Of a stretch of 64,000 bases of DNA, positions 46,184 through 57,056 are shown in pieces. Under the pieces are notes generated by a model, which saw only the letters and a list, made by a program, of their open reading frames with translations, made no database searches and was not told where the DNA came from. The DNA comes from Pseudeuparius sepicola (taxonomy: Eukaryota > Arthropoda > Insecta > Coleoptera > Anthribidae): positions 17,765,647-17,829,646 of the forward strand of contig OY987298.1 of NCBI GenBank assembly GCA_963920635.1, given 5' to 3'. The stretch's first letter is position 1; each line of letters opens with the position of its first letter. The translations under genes were made by a program, and so were the position numbers.

Positions 46184-46610
46184 TGCTGTAAATACAAATG
46201 GAAACACTCTCACTACAAAATTTTAATCGAAAATAACAGCAAATAAAATTTTGCCTCTATTTATATCAGTTAGGGCGTTAGAGATTAGCGGATAATTGGA
46301 TTTTTCAAATGATATTTATCTATTTCATATGCATATATAGATACATATTACACCCATAGATTGTTATTTTTTGTCACAACATAACCTCATAAGTATATGA
46401 CTGTAAATATGTCCAATACCTACAAGTTAGTAGCCTTAGCTAATTTGTACTCACTTTTTGCCCTCATTCATTATAGCGTTCTGATTTCCATTCGTTCTTT
46501 TATGGCAAATCATTCCCATATCTAATTTGTCCTTAGCTTGTAAAAATGAGTCATGAATAGGAAGCTCATGTGAAAAACAAGAAAATATATATTAAACAAT
46601 CCTCATCGTA

Positions 46611-46823
46611 TGCTTCTGCAGAGATGGATGCGTCCAAAACTGCGAGTGTCGAAGAAGTGGTCTCAATTGTTCAAGTATGTGCAGCAATTGCTTAGGACTT
46701 GCATGTCTCAATAGAGATACTGTAATCATCGACGACGATTTAAATGATGATTCTGAAGTGGACGAAGAACACGAAGATTTGTTTCCTCTCACCAGCCCGA
46801 GTGAACTATTTGGTGCTGACTGA
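46611..46823 (+). CDS. Cys-rich C-terminal frame in the foldback loop
   Basis: The frame to TGA at 46821-46823 begins with closely spaced cysteines, CFCRDGCVQNCECRRSG, then LNCSSMCSNCLGLACLN, and ends acidic (DDDLNDDSEVDEEHEDLF). Such C-x-C arrays with an acidic tail resemble the cysteine-rich tails of insect transposon-associated proteins, and recall CXC-type zinc-binding motifs. There is no start Met upstream (a stop lies at about 46594), so it is a terminal exon or a fragment. It fills the loop between the inverted arms almost exactly. Confidence 0.45.
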   Translation, partial: CFCRDGCVQNCECRRSGLNCSSMCSNCLGLACLNRDTVIIDDDLNDDSEVDEEHEDLFPLTSPSELFGAD

Positions 46824-47622
46824 TAACGCAATTAATGATTCACCTAAAACTTATAACCTTTTGTATCATTTTGATTTCCCTCCCATTTTTTCAATATAGA
46901 TTGTTTAATATATTTTCTTGTTTTTCACATGAGCTTCCTATCCATGACTTTCTCATTTTTACAAACTAAGGCCAAATTATGGGGATGATTTGACATAAAA
47001 GAACGAATGGAAATCAGAACGCTATAATGAATTAGGGCAAAAAGTGAGTACAAATTAACTAAGGCTACTAACTTGTATTGGATATATTTACAGTCATATA
47101 TACTTATGAGGTTATGTTGTGACAAAAAATAACAATCTATGGATGTAATATGTATCTATATATGCATAGGTATATCTATATATATTCTACATACATTATT
47201 CAGTTACTAATTTATACTGTAATCATTTTAAGTTTTTTCAACAAAAACTACGTGAAATAAAAACAAAGAAATCTATAACAATTCTTGTTCGGAACTTAAT
47301 GTATATCATTTGCGTATAGGACGACGTTTGCGCTAAACCTCATAGTTTACTATATAATCACGCAAAACTGTGAAAAATAAGAATTTCCTGGCCTTTACAC
47401 CCCCTCCCCCCGAAACCCGACGCTGGTGGTGGTGAAACTTTTTAGTATTAACTCTTAGGAGGGTATGGAATTATTTCGCGCTAGAAAGAACTTTTTTTTG
47501 GATGTTTGGATAATGGGCGGTTGCGGTTGTGTTTTACGATTTTTTATAGTTTACAGTTTAATGTGTCAAGAAAAAGTGTAAACAACTGACTGATCGTCAG
47601 TCCAGCTCGACAGTGCTTTGAA

Positions 47623-47721
47623 ATGCCGGGATGTGCAGTCAGCGTATGTCCAAATAATAATAGAAACAGTAAGGGAACAGTAAAAATTAAGTATTATAGA
47701 TTTCCCAAGGACAATAATCTG
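47623..47721 (+). CDS. First exon encoding the start of a THAP zinc finger
   Basis: ATG followed by PGCAVSVCPNNN and KIKYYRFPKDNNL, then a consensus donor GTAAGG. This is the classical opening of a THAP domain: Met at once followed by C-x4-C and the aromatic FP motif before the first intron. The rest of the domain (CxxW and the C-x2-H pair) is not found in the following 600 bases. It is not a copy of the 42.3 kb THAP exon, whose sequence differs. It may be a remnant of a P-like gene that once lay in this element. Confidence 0.6.
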
Positions 47722-48488
47722 GTAAGGAAACAGATTATTTATAGAACAGAGCATTAAAAATAGGGGACTCAACAGAGTTTATGCCTGGTTTATACAGCAA
47801 ATAAAATAGAATGTGCCATAAAAAATTAGCCTTGTTATGGTTAAAGGGAATCATTATTTGATCCCTCAATATTTATTATGTTGTTTTGTTTGTTGTTTAA
47901 CTATAAACTAAGCATTAGTTGTGCAGGTTGTGCTTGTGTCGAGTTTTGTGTGTATTAATTGGTAAATAAGGCTTTAATTGACATAAACCGACATAAACAC
48001 TGGAAGGAAAAAGTTATATTTTTGGTAAGGCTTTGAATTTTATTTATCAATATCTTTGCCTATAACAAGTCATCTGTAAAATACTTTTTTCGATTTAGAG
48101 TTTGTGTCGATAGAAGCCAAAACTTAGTTCAGGATTACCTTACTTACAATAAATGTATTATTTAGATACCTATATGATATTTTTTTTATTGTCGTTTAAA
48201 ATAAGCAAAAACCCATAAAAAAGTATCAATTGCTGTGTAAAACATATGGAGCAATTTAAATTCTGATTCGCAACTGACGTCACAAGGTGCGACAGAGATA
48301 GGCATATGGATGCGCAATGACATACCGTGGGTAAGTGTATCGTGGGTAACAATGAGGCATGGGTAACAGTGAGCAGTGGCGTATCCTAGATTAACGTCTG
48401 GGGGGCAATAAGTTATAAATAACAAAACTCTGTCGGTAATTTTAAAGAATAAAAACAGAACAAAAACATATTTTCTAAGATAAATAAA

Positions 48489-48915
48489 TACAGGGTGTCC
48501 GGAAATAAATGCACCAACTTGAAAAATTAAAAAGAAAAATGACAAATATGACGAAAAGTTCTTATGAACATGGGTCCTCAGATGTTTGGTTTTCGAGATG
48601 CACGGTGCTGAAATTGAAATTTTATTTTCGATTTTTTGAAGTAACTTTTTGAGACGACAAAATTTTCTTGCAAAATTTGGTAGCCGGGGTTTTTTGGGAA
48701 GAGAAGTCATAATTTTTAATGTATCCTCTTCCCACACGTTATTCACTTGGTGAATAACGCCAAAGGTGACGGTCGTATGCAATTAAATTCAAAATTAAAT
48801 TTAAATAAACAAGCACTTTTATTTTTTGACAGTTTAATTAACTTGTTGTTTTTTTGCAAAAACTTTCAGTTTTGAAAATGTTCTTTCTGGCGTGGCGGTG
48901 CACCCTGTAATTGTG
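48489..48915. mobile_element. TACAGGGTG/CACCCTGTA-bounded segment
   Basis: Starts TACAGGGTGTCCGG and ends GCACCCTGTAA; only about 10 bp of ends match. Includes a small inverted TTATTCACTTGGTGAATAA near 48737-48757. Probably a degraded mariner-type MITE inside the hAT element. The 198-codon minus-strand ORF across its left part is not recognisable. Confidence 0.45.
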
Positions 48916-49114
48916 AAAAATATGTTTAGTAGGTTGTTTTGCCTATAATTTACGGTTACGCGCTGCGACCGACGGAGTGTGTGCATTTCTTTACGGCGCG
49001 GCGGCGCGTTCTCAAATCTACTGCACAGGTTTTAATTTCGAGAAGACAAGATGAAACAAATAACAAATTGTAGATGTTTGATGTTCACTGCATTTTCAGA
49101 TTAGGTCAGGAGTA

Positions 49115-49960
49115 TACACTGTGCCCCGGATAAGAATGAACAGCATGGGGATATTGCAAACGGTGAGAGATAGGGCAACGGTTAAATGGGGAAAAAGTTG
49201 TGCAATTTTGAGGTCAATAAAATGGCACAAACAGATTTCTAATATCTTTTTTCGTTTTTGAGTTTTTTTGAAAAAAGTAAAATTTTGCGTTTTCGATTTT
49301 ATTTTTTTCTGAAGTTGTTATCACAGATAGACAAAAAAGAAAAACACTTTCTTATGGCACTTTTTAACGGGCCTTAAGATTGCGTTTTTAGATTTGTTCT
49401 ACAACATTTCGTTTTTGAGAAACCATGTTCGACTTTATTTTTTTAAATACGGACCTGGATTTTTTTTTGTAGATTTTAAAAGCACTTTTCATTGCAAATA
49501 CCATGATGTATGACACGAAATATTTTTAAAATGTTTTAAGACAATTATACTGAAAATTCCTTTTTTTTTCATTCATTTTTGTCTAATGCGGCCCTGTATT
49601 TAATAATAAGGAGTCTAAATATTCATCAGTATTGACAACAATTTGAAGATGGTTTCTCAAAAACGAAACGTTGTAGAACAAATATAAAAACGCCATCTTA
49701 AGGCCCGTTAAAAAGTGCCATAAGAAAGTGCTTTTCTTTTTTCTCTATCTGTGATAGCAACTTCAGAAAAAAATAAAATCGAAAATGCAAAATTTTACTT
49801 TTTTCAAAATAACTCAAAAATGAAAAAAGATATTAGAAATCTTTTTGTGCCATTTTATTGACCTCGAAATTGCGCAACTTTTTCCCCATTTAACCATTGC
49901 CCTACCTCTCACCGTTTGCAATATCCCCATGCTGTTCATTCTTATCCGGGACACAGTGTA
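49115..49960. mobile_element. Foldback with TACACTGTG ends, nested in the hAT element
   Basis: A nearly uninterrupted inverted repeat with arms of about 400 bp: TACACTGTGCCCCGGATAAG mirrored by CTTATCCGGGACACAGTGTA, then GCATGGGGATATTGCAAACG / CGTTTGCAATATCCCCATGC. The arms differ at few positions. The ends match those of 16003-17783 in type, so both belong to one mariner-like family. No frame. Confidence 0.92.
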
Positions 49961-50484
49961 TAATTTTGCCCCATTTGCCCCCCCCCCCTGAATACGCCAC
50001 TGACAGTGAGACATTCAAAATATCCCTGCTCCTATAAATGGCTCATAGATGGCGCTAGGTGTGCATAACGGCAAGACCCAAGGTCACCCTTCCCCTCTAC
50101 TTTCAATTTTTTTTATTAAATAAGGGCTGTACTTGGTGCAGTAAAAATTCTTTTCCCTAGAAGTAAACAGGTACTTTCATATAGTGTCTCAGTGTTCCCC
50201 ATGCCTGGGTAACAGTGAGACAAATGTCAAGTCTACTTTCAATTTACTTTACACTTTTAGAAGACAATAGTGTGACTACTGCTTTTCACAATTATTATAA
50301 AAAGAAAAAAATATCTCACTATTACCCAGGTCCCCTGCTAGTAATTTAACCTTGTTCATAAAGTTCACATTCGGATTGCTCGCAGGCTAAAGGAGTAATT
50401 TGAAATTAATATTAATGTTAAGGTGCGTTTTTGTTGGGCCACCCTACACTTAAGTATTAAATTTTGCCAAAAAATCATTCTCTA

Positions 50485-51219
50485 TACAGGGTGTTAATAA
50501 AGTATGTTACACAATTTCAAGAAAAGATTCATGGGTTGATTTAAAAAAAATTCACATGATTTCCTTAAGGGCTTCCTTTTTGACATACAGAAAGTTGAAA
50601 TGTCCAGAAAAATATCGCAAATTTTGAATAACTTTTCTCTAAATAAATTAATCGAAGCCTAACTTGGCCTATTAGGCCTTAATGGAGTGCCAAATTATGG
50701 TAGTATACTAGTCTTCTGCGGCTGCCAGTGGCGTAGTTACGAGAGATCGACATTACTTAATTTGGAAAAAATAGTCCGGCCCAGTGTAATAAACGTTTTA
50801 TTACATTTTTGGATAAACCATAAAATTCTCTACAAAAGTCCTCTTTTGAATTTTTTCACCTATCTGTCAGGATTTCAATGCAAACACGTATTTTGTGAAT
50901 GAATTAGTGAAGTTCTTTTACTATACTGTTAAATGGCACGATTTCAGCCAGTTATATTACACTACAACTTATTAAATAACACAGTTGCAACCAGCTAGGA
51001 AAAATTATTATTGTCTTCTAAGGTTTGGCTTCGATTTATCCATTATTTACAAAAAAGCTGATTAAAATTTTCGATATCTTTCTCGAAATTTCAACATCCT
51101 TTATCTCAAATGGAAAGCCTTTAAGGGTCTACATATATTCATATGAACTTTTATTTCTTAAATCGCGATCCAAAAATCTTCACTTGAAATTGTGTGACAT
51201 ACTTTATTAACATCCTGTA
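50485..51219. mobile_element. Mariner-type MITE, 735 bp
   Basis: Left end TACAGGGTGTTAATAAAGTA and right end TACTTTATTAACATCCTGTA; the match continues for about 37 bp through TGTTACACAATTTCAAG. The next blocks (CTTAAGGG / CCCTTAA-type) pair loosely. A truncated CAGTGGCGTAG hAT end sits inside at about 50728. Confidence 0.85.
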
Positions 51220-51369
51220 TAGATTGAGTCAGTTATTTGTAGCAGGACCTCTTAAAAATAACACACATACCGTCTAATGCTGCTTTCTATACTTGTACAT
51301 ATTTCATATCAAAATTTATTTCAATATTTCTATTTGTTTGGAAGGTATACAAATATTCCATATATTTTT

Positions 51370-51815
51370 TGACATTTTTACTATTCCGAGTACCTAATTG
51401 GTCGCATATTCGGCCATTTTTTGGACATTGCCAAATATTCGGCAAAGTCAAATATGGCCTTTAAAAAAACGAATATTCGGTTAATTATTCGAAGAGTCAA
51501 TTTAATTTTTAATAATTTTTTTGTTAAATTACAAAATTTATTCAAAAATAAATAGGAAGGTTTACATTTTTCTAATCTACTTAAAATAGAAAGACAATTA
51601 AAAACAACTAATTATCCAACGGTGTGGATTTATTGTTCAGTTAACATGATAGAGGCTCATAAAAAGCGTTTTGATAAGAAATACACTAAATTCGAGAGAT
51701 TAACCGAATATTCGGCCGAATAATTAGACGAATATTGTGCCGAATATTGCTAGGCCGAATATTCGGTATTCGGTCAATGCCACATTTCACTATTCGGTGT
51801 ACCCCTAATTTTAAC
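51370..51815. repeat. ATATTCGGC-rich element
   Basis: Around a dozen copies of ATTCGG or its complement occur, concentrated near the two ends. The right end, read inward, is TAGGGGTACACCGAATAG, a typical hAT-type terminus; the left end is not cleanly matched. Probably a decayed hAT MITE whose subterminal repeats are the ATTCGG motifs. Confidence 0.55.
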
Positions 51816-52060
51816 CCTGTATCATAGCCGAACGATACCCGTTCGGCTATGCCTGTATCTAACATGAAGAATTTGTGTACCTATAGGTATTGGTATAAAA
51901 TTTTCGTTTTAAGTTCTATCATGATAAATTCCTGCTACAACAACTGACTCACCGACTCACCCTATGTGAGGAAAACTTTTAAACAAAAATTTGTGTATAA
52001 ACAAAAAGATATAGATTTGTTTTTGGGATGCATGGCATTACATTTTTTTATTAAGTGGTG

Positions 52061-52760
52061 TAGATGTAGACAACCAGTAGTGTAAATCCTCATCTAACCA
52101 AAATGTTACCCGTTTTCTGATGTAGCTTTTCACGAATAATTATAATAATGACAATAATTTTTATAGAGAAATATCAACTAAAATGTTTGCTCTATAAGTT
52201 GGTTTCAAAATAAACACAGACGTTCCTTGATCAAAATTAAAGTAACTTTATAATATATATACTTACCTAAAGTAATATTGTCTCTGTAAATTTTCGTTTA
52301 AGTTCAAAAACTAGTTCTTTTATATTATAGAATGATGCAAAGTAAGCTAAAAGCAAAATGTTTAATTTTGGTGTAATATCATCCTTATTTGTGCCCCATC
52401 TGTATAGCTGTAGATGTAGACAACCAGTAGTGTAAATCCTCATCTAACCAAAATGTTACCCGTTTTCTGATGTAGCTTTTCAAGAATACTTATAATAATG
52501 ACAATAATTTTTACAGAGAAATATCAACTAAAATGTTTGCTCTATAAGTCGGTTTCAAAATAAACACAGACGTTCCTTGATCAAAATTAAAGTAACTTTA
52601 TAATATATTGACTTACCTAAAGTAATATTGTCTCTGTAAATTTTCGTTTAAGTTCAAAAACTAGTTATTTTATATTATAGAACGATGCAAAGTAAGCTAA
52701 AAGCAAAATGCTTAATTTTGGTGTAATATCATCCTTATTTGTGCCCCATCTGTATAGCTG
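52061..52760. repeat. Tandem dimer of a 350-bp unit
   Basis: Unit 1 is 52061-52410 and unit 2 52411-52760, head to tail, both starting TAGATGTAGACAACCAGTAG and ending CCCCATCTGTATAGCTG. I count only a handful of substitutions and no indels, so the duplication is very recent or kept homogeneous. No coding frame or internal inverted repeat is seen. Confidence 0.97.
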
Positions 52761-52834
52761 TATACTCCAAACTAGTAGTACCCCAGAAGCAACCACATGG
52801 TTGTGCGGGGGAATAAAAATAAAATAATAAATAA

Positions 52835-53165
52835 AAAAACCTTTTTAAAACCAAGTTTTATTTAAGCCATGTACCAAAACGAATAAAATAAATTTTTAAC
52901 AAACGTAGGTACCTACTTGCCTTTACCGCAGAAAATGATTTAATATTTTATGTTGAATCATTTGTTTTCGAAAAGCTTGTCGGACGAATTCTAAAAAATA
53001 TATACATTTCGGCAAGAACTTGCTTATCAACCAATCACTGTCCAATGAACTTAATTAATATTAAATAATTTGCAGAGATATAGCTAGTCAGTTGCTGCGT
53101 TGGTTAAAAACTTAATTTATTCGTTTTAGTAGGTACATGGCTTAAAAAAGCTTGTTTTTGAAAAG
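52835..53165. mobile_element. Foldback
   Basis: AAGCCATGTACCAAAACGAA (52865) pairs with TTCGTTTTAGTAGGTACATGGCTT (53122-53145), with AT-rich pairing beyond. The loop of about 230 bp has no frame. Confidence 0.75.
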
Positions 53166-53209
53166 GTGTTTTATTTATTATTTGATTTTGTGCTTTTTAG
53201 TTAGTATGT

Positions 53210-53660
53210 CTTAATCTATAGCCTTCCATTTGAACCCATGTCACGAGAGTTCTAAAGACATTTAGTCCGCCATCTTAGGGCATAAGCCATATTGAAATTA
53301 GAATGACGCAACGTATTCTTTCTATTTCATTTCATACACACATGTTAAGGAGGATGTGAAGAAATAGGCGATCCGTCATCTTGATTTAGTATGACGTCCC
53401 TCACTTTATCATTTTCTACTTGTCAAACCCTTTCATTTATCCATATCAAGGGAGTTTTAAAGAAAAAAAGATAATCCGCCATCTTGGAGCTGCGGTCATT
53501 GTAAACAAACAACATTGAGTATGCTAGATTGTATTGTCACCAGCACCAAAAGTGTGTGCAAAATTTCAGCTTAATCGGTTGGGTGGAACTGGTTTAAAAT
53601 TCAAGATTTGACCTACTTGTAAAAATCTATTCACGTAATACTTAGTCCTAGATCTACAAA
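53210..53660. repeat. Degenerate array related to the 13-kb satellite
   Basis: Three spaced segments carry CCGCCATCTT(A/G)GG, GTCATCTTGATTTAG or ATCCGCCATCTTGG, with TTTCAGCTTAATCGGTTG at the end. These are inverted relatives of the CATGGCGGA and CAACCGATCGAGCTGAAATT blocks at 13019-13480. Homology is weak but ordered. Confidence 0.45.
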
Positions 53661-53796
53661 CAAACCAAATTGATTGAAACATACATTAATAATGCGAGAG
53701 ATCATCTCTAAATCTTGAGGAATTTAAATACATTTGAAACAGTTGGGCTCGAGTTATATAAATTTTTATTGCCCTAGCTACAAGTTATTCGGATCA

Positions 53797-54377
53797 ATGG
53801 ATTAAGCACGTCTAAATAAGAAAAAAATTATTTAAACATATGCTGGAAAGCTTATTGTTTTCGAGATATAGGATGTATAAATTTCAAGAAAAAAATCGTT
53901 AATTTTTTATAAATTCTGTGCATAACTTTAAGTACCTAACGGTACAAATAGTTGAAGCTCTTTAAAATGACAGTACATGGTAAAATGTGTGCGCAGCTGT
54001 CTTTCGATAATTGGAAAAATTGGAATCCTATATTAGGTAAAATACAAATTTAAAGCTAGTATGGATTACGCAGACTAAAAATTATATTTTCGGCCAAACT
54101 ATAACAGATTGTGAAAAATACCAAAAGACACTTTTCGTAGAAAATTCAGTCGTATTTCTAATTAATTAAAATTTTCATTTTTCAGGACCATACTATTTTT
54201 TTTCTTAATTGAACCCCCATAAATCCGCCACTGGTGGCCTGAGCAGCTTGAAATTCTCATAAAATTCGAAAACTATAATGGAAGTATTGTGTACCAAATT
54301 TGGTTCAAATCTATCCTACAAATCGGAAGTTATATGTTTATATAAACTTTTTTCATATTTCGACGTGCTTAATCCAT
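53797..54377. mobile_element. Element with ATGGATTAAGCACGTC ends
   Basis: ATGGATTAAGCACGTC at 53797-53812 is exactly complementary to 54362-54377, which is followed by CACCCTGTACAGG. The interior is AT-rich and non-coding; a CCGCCACTGG hAT-type end lies inside at 54225. The next 1.4 kb to 55785 contains no recognisable gene: the 72-codon frame at 54536-54754 has no family. Confidence 0.6.
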
Positions 54378-55845
54378 CACCCTGTACAGGTCCCTAACGT
54401 TTTGGCCTCCATTTTGATCCAGCAATCCAGCTTGCAGCTTCGATGTTCGTTACGAACTTTATAAAAAGGAATGCGATGATTTGGGCCCTTCGAGATCTTT
54501 TTAATTCAGTTAAAATAATAATTTAGTAGAACGTAGTGGAACTTTTGAAATTCTATAACTTGAGATTAATGAATTACGTTGCTTCGAGCGCAGTTTTGCT
54601 ACCAGCACTTCGCCGGTGCACACCTATCGAAGCGGCCAAGGTTGAGTTCCTTACGTCACGCTTTATTCAACTGTTTGACCATCCAAGGCTGTCGCCATGT
54701 AGGCGATGCGTTTTCCAACTGAATAACAATTTTTTTCTACGACTGTATGACTAACGGTCAATTGCGGTAAAAGACGAGCTGACAGCTTTTTTTTATTTTT
54801 AAGGCTTCATATAAATAGAATTTATGTTGACATTGCGGAGAACGGTTTAATGAAAAGGTAAATATTTTTCTAAATATTGAAAGGTCAGATTGTTTGGCAC
54901 ATCAGCTTCCTTATTTAGGAATGATATTATTATTTTATTTGCATATATTTCGAATAACAGATTAACTAAACATTTAGGAGCATTTTTTAAAAATGAGACG
55001 TTATAAGCTTCAAGTCATTAGAAAGTGTTTTGGTCTGATTTTTAAGTCCTCATCTTCAATGGCTTAATGTTGCGTAAAATTCCTTATAAAAGAGACTTGA
55101 CATTATAACATCTTCAAATATGCGATTTCCATGAAACATCGTTATGAAATGATTGCTGATTAATTTAATACCACTACTAAAACGTAATTTTTAGGTTTAT
55201 TCTAAATGTAACATCGACCTTTTAAAATAAATTATCCAAGTTTTATAAGAGCTGTAATAAAAAATGCAATCCATATATAAAAATATCTAAGTATATGTTT
55301 TCTCCAAATTTACGAAGATGAACAACATGTCAAAAAGTACATATATGCACATAAATATGTTCATGGGAATTGAGAGGTGAAATTTAGCGAGATGTTTTCT
55401 GTTTTCTAGTTTCATTGTTGCATATAAACGTAGAATAATTAAGATTACTATAAACGAGAAGCCACGGAAATCTGTTATTGTAGGAAGTCAAGATCACGAA
55501 GAGAAATTCTCGTTTATAAATTAATCACTCTGGGGCATGATAAATATGTATGTAGGTAATTCCAAAAAACGTTCAGAGATAGAGTATAATATAAGGAGGT
55601 AGGGTATAAGTACCTGTTTGATACTGAAAAATAGACAATTTCAATAATTAACTATTGGCTAAAATAAGCGTTTTTTACAACTGTGGCAAGACCCGTGTGG
55701 AGCTACTTATCTGGCTGAAATTTGCTGTGGAGTATTAAACGCTTAGGGTGAGTTTACATCAAATGTTTGAAGCTCCTGCTCTAGCCAGTGGCATAGATGG
55801 TAGGGGGCAAACCCATAATTTTACTACATCATACAATTGTAAATG

Positions 55846-57056
55846 TACAGGGTGTAACTGAACTTATGGTCAAAAATGAAACCACGTATTCTTGGAGTAA
55901 AAATAAGGGCACTTCTTCATATATTTTTTTCTCCTACGAGCCATAGTTTTTTTTATACTAGAAGTATATGAGATATTTTCTTCAAACTTGGCGTTTCACA
56001 TGAGCAGATGAGCCGTCAAACTTAAGGTTGACATGAAGCTTCTGAGGCTCCCAGTTGCGGAGATACAGGGTGTTATTAAAATTAATTATATCAGAAAAAT
56101 ATGAATACCCTGTATAATCGCAATTTTTAATGTAGTACATTTTAGTTTCGAATGGTGAATAGAATGGTTAACAAAAAGTATCTCTTACTATTTTTTCATA
56201 TTCGCAGCCGTTTCCTAATTATTTTAAAAGAACGGCAACGCTGCAATGAACAATAGTCACTTTAAGAATAAATCTAGCAATCTGTGGATGTCAATTAATG
56301 TTTATTTAACAAAATACAAAAGCAAGAACGATAATAAAAGAAACGTAACGATACTATAAAATTAAATTATTAAATGTTCGAAATGACCGCCGTCTCTTTC
56401 AATACACGCAACTATGCGTTTCCGCATGTTTATTATTGCCATTGGCAAGCCCATAGCAAAAGCGCATATCAGTCAATTCTTCGTATGAAAATATCATTTT
56501 TCAAAATATTGATACTAAAGTGCAAAGTTGGCAGCCAAATGATTCAAATAATGCCAAGTTTAATTGACATCCACAGATTGTTAGATTTATTCATAAAATG
56601 ACTTTTTTATTGCAGCATTGCCGTTCTTTGAAAATAATTAAGAAACGGCTGAGAATATGAATACTAAAACTAAAGTACTAAGAGATACTTTTTGTTAACC
56701 ATTGAATTTACCATTCAAAAATTTTTTTTTAAATGCGATTATACAGGGTATTCATATTTTTCTGAACTAATTAATTTTAATAACACCCTGTATCTCTGCC
56801 ATTGGGAGCCTCAGAAGCTTCGTATTAACCTTAAATTTGACAGCTCATCCGTTCATGGGACACGCCAAGTTTGAACAAAATATCTCGTATACTTCTAGCG
56901 ATACTAAAAAATATGTGTATTTTTCTCCAAACTTATACGCTCTGTATAAAAAAACTATGGCCCGTAGGAGAAAAAAATCATATGAAGAAGTGCCCTTATT
57001 TTTTCTCCAAGAATACGTGGTTTCATTTTTGACCATCAGTTCAGTTACACCCTGTA
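55846..57056. mobile_element. Mariner-derived foldback, 1.2 kb, with transposase remnant in the loop
   Basis: TACAGGGTGTAACTGAACTT through the arm pairs with AGTTCAGTTACACCCTGTA at the right. Arms are about 460 bp, containing ACCACGTATTCTTGGAGTAA and CAGAAGCTTC-type blocks. Each arm holds a 52-bp inner segment that itself starts TACAGGGTGTTATTA and ends ATACCCTGTA (56063-56115 and its mirror near 56740-56795). The loop (about 56300-56570) carries a transposase 3' end. A CAGTGGCATAG hAT-like end lies just outside at 55786. Confidence 0.9.
56362..56445 (-). pseudogene. C-terminal remnant of a mariner-type transposase
   Basis: On the minus strand the frame reads NMRKRIVACIERDGGHFEHL and a stop shortly after. 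The pattern Arg-x-x-x-Cys-Ile-Glu ... Gly-Gly-His-Phe-Glu-His-Leu is the usual end of insect mariner-like transposases of the kind at 23760-24597. Only about 28 codons remain. Confidence 0.75.

Larger units (their letters stand above)
45168..48341. mobile_element. Composite foldback element with 23-bp perfect ends
   Basis: GATACACTTACCCACGGTAT at 45168 is exactly mirrored by ATACCGTGGGTAAGTGTATC ending 48341 (23 bp perfect). Inside is a second long inverted repeat, 45249-46600 against 46903-47511: AAACATCCAAAAAAAG / CTTTTTTTTGGATGTTT, then CGTCGGGTTTCGGGGGG / CCCCCCGAAACCCGACG, and TTTGCGTATAGGACGACGTT. The left arm has an extra insertion of roughly 690 bp near 45622-46305. The loop is 46601-46902. 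No 7- or 8-bp target duplication could be matched. Contents are a THAP exon, a Cys-rich frame and a 118-codon frame, described separately. Confidence 0.75.
48374..50002. mobile_element. hAT-type element, non-autonomous, 1.63 kb
   Basis: Ends CAGTGGCGTATCC and (complement) CAGTGGCGTATTC; perfect 8-bp target duplication ACAGTGAG (48366-48373 and 50003-50010). G-run beside the left end and C-run beside the right. It encodes no transposase and is largely made of two other insertions, at 48489 and 49115. The same CAGTGGCGTA-like end occurs singly at 50722, 54221 (inverted) and 55786. Confidence 0.93.
48343..50340. repeat. Iterated GGGTAACAGTGAG motif
   Basis: GGGTAACAATGAG (48345), GGGTAACAGTGAG (48361, into which the hAT element inserted), GGGTAACAGTGAG (50207) and an inverted CTCACTATTACCC (about 50315) cluster just right of the composite foldback. 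With the hAT element removed the first three lie within about 230 bp. They resemble subterminal binding repeats, but ownership is unknown. Confidence 0.5.

Noticed and set aside
48186..48782. 198-codon minus-strand ORF
   Set aside because: It crosses the hAT left end and target duplication, so it is a chimera of unrelated sequences.
54536..54754. 72-codon + strand ORF
   Set aside because: No family recognised and no promoter or splice context; kept out of the gene list.
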